This document shows positions 38,901 to 46,824 of a stretch of 64,000 nt of DNA, one piece after another. The translations under genes were made by a program, and so were the position numbers. The notes under the pieces were generated by a model. It made no database searches. It saw only the letters and a list, made by a program, of their open reading frames with translations, and was not told where the DNA came from. Where the stretch lies: positions 62,001 through 126,000 of the forward strand of contig NZ_DALZYX010000008.1 of the NCBI RefSeq assembly GCF_031987975.1, written 5' to 3'. Source of the DNA: Pseudescherichia sp031987975. Its GTDB lineage: Bacteria > Pseudomonadota > Gammaproteobacteria > Enterobacterales > Enterobacteriaceae. Each line of letters begins with the position of its first letter. Within the stretch, counting starts at the first letter, position 1.

Positions 38901-39071
38901 CTGACCTCCGGCGACGGTTCCGAGCTGCGCCAGCCGCTCGGGATCACCATTGTCGGCGGCCTGGTGATGAGCCAGCTGCTGACGCTCTACACCACGCCGG
39001 TGGTCTATCTCTTCTTTGACCGGCTACGGCTGCGTTTCACCCGCAAGCGCCAGCCGCTATTGAGTGAGTAA
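35994..39071 (+). CDS. mdtC: MdtC, RND efflux transporter subunit
   Basis: This 1025-aa RND protein is the second transporter subunit of the MdtABC pump. The start is a GTG directly after the mdtB TAA, with GGAGGAGG a few bases upstream, so MdtC is translated right after MdtB. The transmembrane acidic motif IATGFVVDDAIVVLEN and the second-half GIVKKNAIMMVDFALEAQ are present. MdtB and MdtC are paralogues, and both are intact here, as needed for the heterotrimer. Confidence 0.96.
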   Translation: MKFFALFIHRPVATILISLAITLCGILGFRLLPVAPLPQVDYPVIMVSASLPGASPETMASSVATPLERSLGRIAGVNEMTSSSSLGSTRIILEFNFDRDINGAARDVQAAINAAQSLLPSGMPSRPTYRKANPSDAPIMILTLTSDTYSQGQLYDFASTQLAQTISQIEGVGDVDVGGSSLPAVRVSLNPQALFNQGVSLDDVRSAINDANVRRPQGAIEDGTHRWQLQTNDEIKTAEAYQPLIVHYSNGAAVRLGDVASVTDSVQDVRNAGMTNAKPAILLMIRKLPEANIIQTVDSIRARLPELQETIPAAIDLQIAQDRSPTIRASLDEVEHSLIISVALVILVVFLFLRSGRATLIPAVAVPVSLIGTFAAMYLCGFSLNNLSLMALTIATGFVVDDAIVVLENIARHLEAGMKPLQAALQGTREVGFTVLSMSLSLVAVFLPLLLMDGLPGRLLREFAVTLSVAIGISLVVSLTLTPMMCGWLLKSGKPKAQSKVRGFGRLLLGLQQGYAKSLKWVLNHTRMVGVVLLGTIALNVWLYIAIPKTFFPEQDTGVLMGGIQADQSISFQAMRGKLADFMKIIRDDPAVDNVTGFTGGSRVNSGMMFITLKSRDQRSDSAQQVIDRLRVKLAKEPGANLFLMAVQDIRVGGRQSNASYQYALLSDDLSDLREWEPKIRKALAALPQLADVNSDQQDNGAEMNLIYDRETMSRLGISVQDANGLLNNAFGQRQISTIYEALNQYKVVMEVDPRYTQDISALDKMFVINSEGKPIPLSYFAKWQPANAPLSVNHQGLSAASTIAFNLPTGVSLSEASEAIDRTMTQLGVPSSVRGSFAGTAQVFQDTMRSQLILILAAIATVYIVLGILYESYVHPLTILSTLPSAGVGALLALELFDAPFSLIALIGIMLLIGIVKKNAIMMVDFALEAQRTGNLTPQEAIFQACLLRFRPIMMTTLAALFGALPLVLTSGDGSELRQPLGITIVGGLVMSQLLTLYTTPVVYLFFDRLRLRFTRKRQPLLSE

Positions 39072-39091
39072 AGGGTAAAGAGGCAGGTGAG

Positions 39092-40507
39092 ATGACCGAT
39101 CTTCCTAACCAGGTCCGCTGGCAGCTATGGATAGTGGCCTTCGGCTTTTTCATGCAGGCGCTGGATACCACCATCGTCAACACCGCCCTGCCCTCGATGG
39201 CGCAGAGCCTCGGCGAAAGCCCGCTGCACATGCACATGGTCGTCGTGGCCTACGTGCTGACGGTAGCGGTGATGCTCCCCGCCAGCGGCTGGCTGGCGGA
39301 TAAGGTCGGGGTGCGCAACGTCTTCTTCAGCGCGATTGTACTCTTTACGCTGGGATCGCTGTTCTGCGCTCAGGCCAGCACGCTGGACGGACTGGTGATG
39401 GCGAGAGTATTACAGGGCGTCGGCGGCGCAATGATGGTGCCGGTGGGCAGGCTGACGGTGATGAAGATCGTTCCCCGGTCGCAGTATATGGCGGCGATGA
39501 CCTTCGTCACCCTGCCGGGGCAAATTGGCCCCCTGCTCGGCCCGGCGCTGGGGGGTATTCTGGTGGAGTACGCCTCCTGGCACTGGATCTTCCTGATTAA
39601 CCTGCCGGTGGGCATTGTCGGGGCCATCGCCACCCTCTGGCTGATGCCCAACTACACCCTGCAAACCCGCCGCTTCGATATGCCCGGCTTTCTGCTGCTG
39701 GCCTTCGGCATGGCGGCGCTGACTCTCGCCCTCGACGGCCAGAAGGGGTTAGGCATCTCAACGCTTACTCTTATCGCGCTGGTCATCGCGGGCGTCATCG
39801 CGCTGGGGGCGTACCTGTGGCACGCCAGACGCAACGAGGCGGCACTCTTTCCCCTCGGCCTGTTTGGTACCCGCTCCTTCTCCCTTGGCCTGGCCGGCAG
39901 CTTTGCCGGACGCATCGGCAGCGGCATGCTGCCCTTTATCACCCCGGTGTTTTTACAGATCGGCCTGGGCTTCTCGCCGTTCCACGCCGGGCTGATGATG
40001 ATCCCGATGGTGCTGGGCAGCATGGGCATGAAGCGAATTGTGGTGCAGATCGTCAACCGCTTCGGCTACCGCCGGGTGCTGGTGGCCAGCACGCTGGGGC
40101 TGGCGCTGGTGAGCCTGCTGTTTATGGCAACGGCGCTGGCGGGCCTCTACTATCTGCTGCCGGTGGTGCTTTTTGTGCAGGGGATGATCAACTCGATGCG
40201 CTTCTCGACCATGAACACCCTGACGCTGAAGGATCTGCCGGATGCGCAGGCCAGCAGCGGCAACAGCCTGCTGTCGATGATCATGCAGCTGTCGATGAGT
40301 ATCGGTGTCACCGTCGCCGGGCTGCTGCTCGGCCTGTTTGGTCAGCAGCATCTGGCGACCGACAGCACGCTGGTGCACCACGTTTTCTTTTCCACCTATC
40401 TGTGCATGGCGGTGATCATCGCCCTGCCCGCGCTGGTCTTTGCCCGCGTGCCGAATGACGCCGGCACCAATACCGTGATTGCCCGGCGCAAAAGGAGTTC
40501 ACGATGA
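39092..40507 (+). CDS. mdtD: MdtD, major facilitator family efflux protein
   Basis: This 471-aa protein of the DHA2 (14-helix) drug:H+ antiporter group matches MdtD. The motif A region GWLADKVGVRNVFF and the motif C region near LPGQIGPLLGPALGG are visible. Although it is in the mdtABC operon, MdtD is not needed for MdtABC function in E. coli; related proteins have been linked to iron-citrate export. It follows mdtC by 20 bp and overlaps baeS by four bases. Confidence 0.94.
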   Translation: MTDLPNQVRWQLWIVAFGFFMQALDTTIVNTALPSMAQSLGESPLHMHMVVVAYVLTVAVMLPASGWLADKVGVRNVFFSAIVLFTLGSLFCAQASTLDGLVMARVLQGVGGAMMVPVGRLTVMKIVPRSQYMAAMTFVTLPGQIGPLLGPALGGILVEYASWHWIFLINLPVGIVGAIATLWLMPNYTLQTRRFDMPGFLLLAFGMAALTLALDGQKGLGISTLTLIALVIAGVIALGAYLWHARRNEAALFPLGLFGTRSFSLGLAGSFAGRIGSGMLPFITPVFLQIGLGFSPFHAGLMMIPMVLGSMGMKRIVVQIVNRFGYRRVLVASTLGLALVSLLFMATALAGLYYLLPVVLFVQGMINSMRFSTMNTLTLKDLPDAQASSGNSLLSMIMQLSMSIGVTVAGLLLGLFGQQHLATDSTLVHHVFFSTYLCMAVIIALPALVFARVPNDAGTNTVIARRKRSSR

Positions 40508-41907
40508 AATTCTGGCGACCCGGTATTACCGGCAAGCTCTTTCTGGCGATCCTCGCTACCTGTATTGCGCTGCTAATCACCATGCACTGGGCGGTGCGGA
40601 TCAGCTTTGAGCGCGGCTTTATCGACTACATCAAGCACGGCAACGAGCAGCGGTTACAGATGCTCAGCGACGCGCTGGGGGAGCAGTATGCGCTGCACGG
40701 CAACTGGCGTTTTCTGCGCAATAACGACCGCTTCGTCTTCCAGATCCTGCGCTCCTTTGAGCATGAAAGCGACGACGATCGGCCCGGCCCCGGCATGCCG
40801 CCCCACGGCTGGCGGACGCAGTTCTGGGTGACCGATCAGAGCGGCGACGTGCTGGTTGGCCCGCGCTCCCCGGTGCCGAAAGAGGGTACCCGGCGGGCGA
40901 TAACGGTTAACGGTGCGGTGGTTGGCTCGGTCATCGCCTCCCCGGTGGAGCGGCTGACGCGCAACACCGATATCAACTTTGATCGTCAGCAGCGGCGCAC
41001 CAGCTGGCTGATTGTCGGCCTCGCTACGCTGCTGGCGGCGCTGGCAACCTTCCCGCTGGCGCGCGGCCTACTCGCCCCGGTCAAACGGCTGGTAGAGGGG
41101 ACGCACCGGCTGGCAGCCGGGGACTTTACCACCCGCGTGGCGACGTCCAGCCCGGATGAGCTGGGCAAGCTGGCCCAGGACTTTAACCAGCTCGCCAGCA
41201 CCCTGGAGAAGAACCAGCAGATGCGCCGCGACTTTATGGCCGATATCTCCCACGAGCTGCGCACCCCGCTGGCGGTGCTGCGCGGTGAGCTGGAGGCGAT
41301 TCAGGACGGCGTGCGCCAGTTCACCCCCGAGTCGGTAGCCTCCTTACAGGCCGAAGTGGGCACGCTGACCAAGCTGGTTGACGATCTGCATCAGCTCTCG
41401 ATGTCCGACGAGGGGGCGCTGGCCTACCAGAAGGCCCCGATGGATGTGATAACCCTGCTGGAGATTGCCGCCGGGGCGTTCCGGGAGCGCTTCGCCAGTC
41501 GGGGACTAAGCCTTAACGTCTCGCTGCCGGAGAGCGCCATCGTGTTCGGCGACCGCGACCGTCTGATGCAGCTCTTTAATAATCTGCTGGAGAACAGTCT
41601 GCGCTATACCGATGCCGGGGGCCAGCTGATGATTAGTGCGACCGTGAAGCCAGATGCCATGGCGATGACCTTTGCCGACAGCGGCCCCGGCGTCAGCGAC
41701 GAGCAGCTCAGCCGCCTGTTTGAGCGTTTCTACCGCACCGAAAGCTCGCGCAACCGCGCCAGCGGCGGCTCCGGACTGGGGCTGCCTATCTGCGTAAACA
41801 TTGTTGAAGCCCACGGCGGCACCATCCACGCGGCCCATTCGCCTTTTGGCGGGGTTAGCATTACAGTTGAACTACCGCTGGAACGCGATTTACCGAGAGA
41901 TGTATGA
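40504..41907 (+). CDS. baeS: BaeS, envelope-stress sensor histidine kinase
   Basis: This 467-aa inner-membrane sensor kinase responds to indole, flavonoids, metals and misfolded envelope proteins, and phosphorylates BaeR. It has helices at about 11-31 and 170-190 around a periplasmic domain, then HAMP. The HisKA box DISHELRTPLAV has the phospho-acceptor His250. The ATPase motifs are NNLLENSLRYTDAG, FADSGPGVS and GGSGLGLPICVN. It overlaps mdtD and baeR by four bases each, so the pump and its regulators form one operon. Confidence 0.96.
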   Translation: MKFWRPGITGKLFLAILATCIALLITMHWAVRISFERGFIDYIKHGNEQRLQMLSDALGEQYALHGNWRFLRNNDRFVFQILRSFEHESDDDRPGPGMPPHGWRTQFWVTDQSGDVLVGPRSPVPKEGTRRAITVNGAVVGSVIASPVERLTRNTDINFDRQQRRTSWLIVGLATLLAALATFPLARGLLAPVKRLVEGTHRLAAGDFTTRVATSSPDELGKLAQDFNQLASTLEKNQQMRRDFMADISHELRTPLAVLRGELEAIQDGVRQFTPESVASLQAEVGTLTKLVDDLHQLSMSDEGALAYQKAPMDVITLLEIAAGAFRERFASRGLSLNVSLPESAIVFGDRDRLMQLFNNLLENSLRYTDAGGQLMISATVKPDAMAMTFADSGPGVSDEQLSRLFERFYRTESSRNRASGGSGLGLPICVNIVEAHGGTIHAAHSPFGGVSITVELPLERDLPRDV

Positions 41908-42626
41908 CTGAGTTACCGATTGACGAAAATACCCCGCGCATTTTAATCGTGGAAGATGAGCCGAAGCTGGGACAGCTGCTGGTGGACTATCTGCGGGCGG
42001 CGGGCTATGCCCCGACGCTGATTAACCACGGTGATAAGGTGCTGCCCTACGTGCGCCAGACGCCGCCGGACCTGATGCTGCTGGATCTGATGCTCCCCGG
42101 CACTGACGGCCTGACCCTGTGCCGGGAGATCCGCCGCTTCTCCGATCTGCCGATTGTGATGGTGACCGCCAGAATTGAGGAGATCGATCGCCTGCTGGGG
42201 CTGGAGATTGGCGCCGATGACTACATCTGCAAACCCTACAGCCCTCGGGAGGTGGTCGCGCGGGTGAAAACCATTCTGCGCCGCTGCAAGCCCCAGCGCG
42301 AGCTGAAAGAGCTGGATGCAGTCAGCCCGCTGATGATCGACGAGAGCCGCTTCCAGGCCAGCTGGCGCAGCAAGGCGCTGGATTTGACGCCCGCCGAGTT
42401 TCGCCTGCTGAAGACCCTCTCCGGCGAGCCGGGGAAAGTCTTCTCCCGCGAGCAGCTGCTGAACCACCTCTATGACGACTACCGCGTAGTAACCGACCGC
42501 ACCATCGACAGCCACATCAAAAACCTGCGCCGCAAGCTGGAGGCGCTGGACGAGGAGCAGTCGTTTATCCGCGCGGTATATGGCGTTGGCTACCGCTGGG
42601 AGGCGGACGCCGGCCGAATGGCATAA
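41904..42626 (+). CDS. baeR: BaeR, response regulator of envelope stress
   Basis: This 240-aa OmpR-family regulator activates mdtABCD, acrD and spy. The receiver has VEDEP at 16-20, phospho-acceptor Asp61 in LLDLMLPG, and the switch residues TARIEE and KPYSPREVV. The C-terminal winged helix (about 135-240) includes LTPAEFRLLKTL and DRTIDSHIKNLRRKL. Its start overlaps baeS by four bases. It is the last gene of the operon; a REP follows. Confidence 0.96.
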   Translation: MTELPIDENTPRILIVEDEPKLGQLLVDYLRAAGYAPTLINHGDKVLPYVRQTPPDLMLLDLMLPGTDGLTLCREIRRFSDLPIVMVTARIEEIDRLLGLEIGADDYICKPYSPREVVARVKTILRRCKPQRELKELDAVSPLMIDESRFQASWRSKALDLTPAEFRLLKTLSGEPGKVFSREQLLNHLYDDYRVVTDRTIDSHIKNLRRKLEALDEEQSFIRAVYGVGYRWEADAGRMA

Positions 42627-42643
42627 GTCGCGAATTAACCCAA

Positions 42644-42671
42644 GCCGGGTAAGGCGCAGCCGCCACCCGGC
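42644..42671. repeat. REP-like element after baeR
   Basis: GCCGGGTAAGGCGCAGCC followed by GCCACCCGGC is a REP-type palindrome just after baeR and before the trhP promoter. Confidence 0.65.
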
Positions 42672-42674
42672 GCT

Positions 42675-42702
42675 TTACCTGCCAGCCCCGCAGCGCTATA
42701 AT
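42675..42702 (+). promoter_or_regulatory. candidate trhP promoter
   Basis: A perfect -10 hexamer TATAAT (42697-42702) is preceded by TTACCT after 16 bp. It lies 83 bp upstream of the trhP ATG, with no better promoter in the 158-bp gap. Confidence 0.5.
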
Positions 42703-42784
42703 TCCCGCCCTTAAAACAGGGGATTACCCCCTGCCCGCCCACTGAACTGCGGCGGATCTGACCTGTCATCAGAACGAGAACATC

Positions 42785-44146
42785 ATGTTTAAACCGGAAC
42801 TCCTCTCCCCGGCGGGAACGCTGAAAAATATGCGTTACGCCTTCGCCTATGGCGCGGATGCCGTCTACGCGGGCCAGCCCCGTTACTCCCTGCGGGTGCG
42901 CAATAACGAATTTAATCACGAGAACCTTCAGCTGGGGATCAACGAAGCCCATCAGCTTGGGAAAAAGTTCTACGTGGTGGTGAATATTGCGCCGCACAAC
43001 GCCAAGCTGAAGACATTTATCCGCGATTTAGCGCCGGTGGTAGCGATGGGACCGGATGCGCTGATCATGTCCGATCCCGGTTTAATCATGCTGGTGCGCG
43101 AGAACTTCCCGGAGATGGACATCCACCTCTCGGTGCAGGCTAACGCGGTTAACTGGGCGACGGTGAAGTTCTGGCAGCAGATGGGCCTGACCCGGGTGAT
43201 CCTCTCCCGCGAGCTGTCGCTGGATGAGATCGCCGAGATCCGCCAGCAGGTGCCGGAGATGGAGCTTGAGATCTTCGTTCATGGTGCGCTGTGTATGGCC
43301 TACTCGGGCCGCTGCCTGCTCTCGGGCTACATCAACAAGCGCGATCCTAACCAGGGCACCTGCACCAACGCCTGCCGCTGGGAGTACAACGTGCAGGAGG
43401 GTAAAGAGGACGCCGTGGGTAATATCGTCCACGTCCACGAGCCGATCCCGGTGAAAAACGTCGAGCCGACGCTGGGTATTGGCGCGCCTACCGACAAGGT
43501 GTTTATGATCGAAGAGGCCCAGCGTCCTGGCGAGTACATGACCGCGTTCGAAGATGAGCACGGTACCTACATCATGAACTCGAAGGATCTGCGCGCCATC
43601 GCCCACGTTGAGCGCCTGACGCAGATGGGCGTGCACTCGCTGAAGATCGAGGGCCGCACCAAGTCATTTTACTACTGCGCCCGTACCGCGCAGGTTTACC
43701 GCAAGGCCATTGACGACGCCGCCGCGGGTAAACCGTTCGACACCAGCCTGATGGAAACCCTGGAGGGGCTGGCACACCGGGGCTATACCGAAGGCTTCCT
43801 GCGCCGCCATACCCATGACGACTATCAGAACTACGAGCAGGGCTACTCGATCTCCGATCGCCAGCAGTTTGTTGGCGAGTTTACCGGCGAACGCAACGGC
43901 GCGCTGGCGGCGGTGAAGGTGAAGAACAAGTTCTCCGTGGGCGACAGCATGGAGCTGATGACCCCGCACGGCAACGTCAACTTTACCCTCGAGCATATGG
44001 AGAACGCCAAAGGCGAAGCGATGCCGGTTGCACCGGGGGATGGCTATACCGTCTGGCTGCCGGTGCCTCCCGATATGCAGCTGGAGTATGGCCTGCTGAT
44101 GCGTAATTTCAACGGCCAGACGACGCGCAATCCGCACGCTGCTTAG
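42785..44146 (+). CDS. trhP: TrhP, tRNA uridine-34 hydroxylation protein (peptidase U32 family)
   Basis: This 453-aa protein matches TrhP (YegQ), which takes part in prephenate-dependent formation of 5-hydroxyuridine at the wobble position of tRNAs. The U32 signature region ELEIFVHGALCMAYSGRCLL and the following cysteines (NQGTCTNACRW) are present; in this family such cysteines hold an iron-sulfur cluster. The name peptidase is historical. It has its own promoter and is directly upstream of the cyaR sRNA gene, as in E. coli. Confidence 0.95.
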   Translation: MFKPELLSPAGTLKNMRYAFAYGADAVYAGQPRYSLRVRNNEFNHENLQLGINEAHQLGKKFYVVVNIAPHNAKLKTFIRDLAPVVAMGPDALIMSDPGLIMLVRENFPEMDIHLSVQANAVNWATVKFWQQMGLTRVILSRELSLDEIAEIRQQVPEMELEIFVHGALCMAYSGRCLLSGYINKRDPNQGTCTNACRWEYNVQEGKEDAVGNIVHVHEPIPVKNVEPTLGIGAPTDKVFMIEEAQRPGEYMTAFEDEHGTYIMNSKDLRAIAHVERLTQMGVHSLKIEGRTKSFYYCARTAQVYRKAIDDAAAGKPFDTSLMETLEGLAHRGYTEGFLRRHTHDDYQNYEQGYSISDRQQFVGEFTGERNGALAAVKVKNKFSVGDSMELMTPHGNVNFTLEHMENAKGEAMPVAPGDGYTVWLPVPPDMQLEYGLLMRNFNGQTTRNPHAA

Positions 44147-44189
44147 CCGCTAACTAGTTCATTCGGGTTATTTTTTCAGATGATATGAA

Positions 44190-44209
44190 TCTTAGAATCG
44201 GATCACATA
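44190..44209 (+). promoter_or_regulatory. CRP site for cyaR, centred at -41.5
   Basis: TTAGA-N6-TCACA (44192-44207) matches the CRP palindrome, with an exact right half. Its centre is 41.5 bp before the CyaR start, the class II activator position. A -10 element TATTAT lies at 44229-44234. CyaR is known to need cAMP-CRP in E. coli, which this layout explains. Confidence 0.75.
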
Positions 44210-44290
44210 CCGTTTCGTTTGTTAAGGGTATTATCTCAGCGCTGAAAAACATAACCCATAAATGCTAGCTCTACCAGGAACCACCTCCTT

Positions 44291-44327
44291 GGCCTGTGTA
44301 ATCTCCCTTACGCAGGCCTATTTTTTT
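44291..44327 (+). terminator. CyaR rho-independent terminator
   Basis: GGCCTGTGTAA pairs with TTACGCAGGCC (one G-T type mismatch) around TCTCCC, followed by TATTTTTTT. Confidence 0.85.
44299..44327 (+). repeat. left copy of 29-bp att-like direct repeat (in cyaR 3' end)
   Basis: TAATCTCCCTTACGCAGG followed by CCTATTTTTTT is identical at 46796-46824. In reverse orientation it corresponds to the 27-bp phage P2 attachment core of E. coli (AAAAAATAAGCCCGTGTAAG then GGAGATT), with a few substitutions shared with this host's CyaR. Confidence 0.85.
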
Positions 44328-44427
44328 CAATCATATGAAATTAAAGGGTTTTTTGAAATCACACCCGAAGGTTGGCTATATCAGCAAAAAAGTCGCATAA
44401 ATGCGGGGCTTTGATTTGTGATGTAGA

Positions 44428-44741
44428 TCAATTTCCAAATTTCATTGATATTTCCCTAGGCTCCACTGTCCTCAGCACAATATCTATCAGCCCATAAACA
44501 TTATATGGTAATGCAAACAAATTTTGAGGCAGACCATCATAACCATTTGATAAATAATGCAAAGCCAAACCTACTGTCGTGGTATTCTAGACTTAAGTAT
44601 GATTTTTTTATCCCAATTTGATGTAATCTCTTTTCTGTCTGCTTTGATAAAGAGGGTGAAAAAGACTCCAAAAGAAGTTATCATTAGGGTAACAATTGTG
44701 ATGATTCTATGATTTAATGCCAATAGTACAAATAACGACAA
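44428..44741 (-). pseudogene. decayed membrane-protein gene, frameshifted (unknown family)
   Basis: On the minus strand two protein-like stretches occur in different frames. From a TTG at 44741 a 56-codon frame encodes a hydrophobic segment (NHRIITIVTLMITSFGVFF) and then WDKKIILKSRIPRQ, stopping at 44571-44573. Directly overlapping it, another frame open from about 44587 to the stop at 44428 reads HYLSNGYDGLPQNLFALPYN and VYGLIDIVLRTVEPREI. The join near 44575 looks like a frameshift within one short gene. I do not recognise the family. It runs divergently from the 437-aa gene. Confidence 0.4.
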
Positions 44742-44799
44742 AAAAATGTTATAGGATCTTCAATAGCTTTGATTCTTATTTACTTTAACTTGGAAAAAG

Positions 44800-46113
44800 A
44801 TGAAATTTTTAGACGATATTTTTTCCTCTATAGCCGGGAATGCTAAAACAAGGATAAATGACCCATTCATTGGAACTTTTATCTGTACTTGGATTGCTTG
44901 TAACTGGAATCACTTAGCCCTACTTTTTTGGGGCGATGGAAAAGTTACCGAGCGCATTAATTTTTTCTACAATTACCTCTATGAAACACCATTATTAAGA
45001 ATAAATTACATATTTACAATTCCATTTGCAATTACATTATTCTATCTCTTAGCATTTCCCTGGGTGTCAGTAGCTATTAATTTTATGCAACGCTGGGCCA
45101 GCGAAAAATTACATGGGCAAGCGGTGAGCATAGAATTAGCAAAAATAAATCAGCAAAAGGAACTTAATAAAGAAAAACTTAGAGCAAATCCAAATAAACA
45201 ATTTTTGGAACAATTGGTTCAGCAAGACATTAATAAAAGGAATGAAATACAAGAACATCTAAGACAAAGAGGAATACGTTTAGCAGCGAAAAGTGATGAG
45301 GCTAATAATAAAGCAAAAGAACAAGCGGCAAGAACACAAGATGCAGAAAATACAGAAAAATTGTCCGCTTTAGATCTAGACAAAAAAATTAAACAAGCTG
45401 AATTAGAAAAGATCCGTTTTGAAAGCAGCACTGCCAAGGCGAGGGCGACTTTGGCTTCTCACCGCTTCCCTTCAGCTTATTTTCTTATGCTTAAAATTGA
45501 AGAAAGTTTAAAAGAAGATGATATTAAGATATCATTACAATCATTAGGAAATATTGTAGCTGCGCTCTTCGGATATGATCACTTTGATGAACTACTTGCA
45601 GATAAAAACTTTAACAATGAGAACTTAGATAAAATTGAATATGTTTATTATGATGATGAGCTAGCTAAACGACTAGAGCAAATTATCTTAGAAGAGGATT
45701 CTGAAAATGATGATTTATCTGCAGACATGCTTTTTGATCATTTTGAAAACCTCTTTGCTGATATACCTTTTAAATTAATCTCTGGTGATGAGCTTGCTGA
45801 GAAATGTAAAGAAAGTTTCGAAAGTAATCGATATGACGTATTCCAATCTGAGGGGCTCTCAGATGCGATAGCAGAATCAAATACTATTTTTGATGAGATT
45901 GAAGATATTAATATTGAGCAATTTGAATTTGATAATGGCTTCTATACAGATCTTTCGGCGAGTGCAAGCGGTTATCATTATAAAGAGGAAGGAGTTACAG
46001 GCCGGACAATGTCAGTAATCATTCAAATGCAGAGTAATGTATTAATTGGTAAATTTGGTCTTGGTGCAATAGAAGAAGGGCAAACCTCAGGTACTCTAGA
46101 TGATTATGAATAA
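44800..46113 (+). CDS. membrane-anchored coiled-coil protein of unknown function
   Basis: This 437-aa protein is the only intact gene of the island and I do not recognise a named family. Two hydrophobic helices (about 22-45 and 70-96), with a WNHLALLFWGDGK loop between them, suggest an inner-membrane anchor. Residues 100-215 are a charged Gln/Glu/Lys/Ala-rich helix with coiled-coil character (ELNKEKLRANPNKQFLEQLV). An acidic helical region (about 225-370) leads to a small Gly-rich C-terminal domain (SASASGYHYKEEGVTGRTMS, VLIGKFGLGAIEEG). The frame is AT-rich, unlike the host. Its place at a P2 att site suggests phage-borne cargo, possibly antiphage or exclusion; that is inference only. Confidence 0.8.
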   Translation: MKFLDDIFSSIAGNAKTRINDPFIGTFICTWIACNWNHLALLFWGDGKVTERINFFYNYLYETPLLRINYIFTIPFAITLFYLLAFPWVSVAINFMQRWASEKLHGQAVSIELAKINQQKELNKEKLRANPNKQFLEQLVQQDINKRNEIQEHLRQRGIRLAAKSDEANNKAKEQAARTQDAENTEKLSALDLDKKIKQAELEKIRFESSTAKARATLASHRFPSAYFLMLKIEESLKEDDIKISLQSLGNIVAALFGYDHFDELLADKNFNNENLDKIEYVYYDDELAKRLEQIILEEDSENDDLSADMLFDHFENLFADIPFKLISGDELAEKCKESFESNRYDVFQSEGLSDAIAESNTIFDEIEDINIEQFEFDNGFYTDLSASASGYHYKEEGVTGRTMSVIIQMQSNVLIGKFGLGAIEEGQTSGTLDDYE

Positions 46114-46795
46114 GTCTCTACAATTTTTTTGTAGGTACAAAAGCGAGAAATTTTTAGAACAGTGTTCTAAATACTATTTTATGGGAACGTTCATATTAGC
46201 TACATCTCGCACATTCATTCTGACCTCAACATTTCCGGTGCGTTTGGGCTATAGTTAACACTGCAGTTGAAACGAGCCACGCTACTGTAGTAATGCTTAA
46301 AGATCTAAATGGTTAGCTCTGGATGAAAGTGCCTCGCTTTAAATATTCAACATTAATACTACTGTTCAACCTTGTTTCGGCTGCACGATTCATTTTTTTT
46401 AATGCAATTGCCTTTTAGGCGTACAAATTTTTGACGTCCATAAAAATGAAAGCACGCCCCCTGCGCTTTGCTTCATACCGCTGTCGTGTGATTCCCTGTA
46501 AAGCCTGCTTGAATTCATAGCCATTGACCTCATCTGTCTCATACGCACAACTCTCAAGGCCTGAGCATTACGCGGCATTTTGTCCACCCAGAGTAATGAC
46601 TTAAAGATTTAAAGCATCACCATTTTCAGCAACTCGCGTATCCTTGACCCTATCTTCAAATCAGCTTGCGGTACTCCCACCACACGGCAGATTGCGAAGT
46701 TAGCGATACAATCTATCGTTGGGAGGAGAGTCGATTTCAACTAAGGCATACGCAATCTAGCTCCCCATGCGGTTACGGTTACAGCTGAAAGAATA
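46114..46795. other. degenerate DNA between the 437-aa gene and the right att copy
   Basis: No intact gene is supported here. A minus-strand stretch near 46436-46560 reads like coding sequence (NGYEFKQALQGITRQRYEAK then RGRAFIFMDVK), but it has no start and stops on both sides; I cannot identify it. An overlapping 62-codon frame at 46399-46587 is not convincing. It is probably eroded prophage or other mobile sequence. Confidence 0.4.
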
Positions 46796-46824
46796 TAATC
46801 TCCCTTACGCAGGCCTATTTTTTT
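46796..46824 (+). repeat. right copy of 29-bp att-like direct repeat
   Basis: This is identical to 44299-44327. It lacks the left arm of the CyaR terminator stem (upstream is GAATA rather than GGCCTGTG), so it is an attachment-site duplicate and not a second terminator. Confidence 0.85.

Larger units (their letters stand above)
44241..44327 (+). ncRNA. cyaR: CyaR small regulatory RNA
   Basis: The 87-nt segment starting GCTGAAAAACATAACCCATA and ending in a run of seven T is CyaR (RyeE), recognised by sequence, length and place after trhP. It keeps the anti-Shine-Dalgarno stretch ACCAGGAACCACCTCCTT used with Hfq to repress ompX, luxS, nadE and other mRNAs. The 3' stem-loop GGCCTGTGTAA / TTACGCAGGCC plus the T tract is the rho-independent terminator. 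The last 29 bp are repeated exactly at 46796-46824. Confidence 0.93.
44328..46795. mobile_element. att-bounded cargo island 1 (P2-family integration site)
   Basis: About 2.5 kb of AT-rich DNA lies between two identical 29-bp copies of the CyaR 3' end. GC-rich core genes occur on both sides beyond the islands. It contains one intact 437-aa gene, a decayed membrane-protein gene on the opposite strand, and 680 bp of non-coding or degenerate DNA. No integrase, portal, tail or Ogr-like gene remains. I infer a deleted P2-like prophage or satellite that kept only cargo. Confidence 0.7.

Noticed and set aside
46399..46587. 62-codon minus-strand frame
   Set aside because: Low-confidence composition; a different frame of the same stretch looks more coding-like, and neither is complete.
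46796..46824. Second CyaR-type terminator or second sRNA
   Set aside because: Only the right arm of the stem and T tract are duplicated; without the left arm no hairpin forms and the CyaR body is absent.
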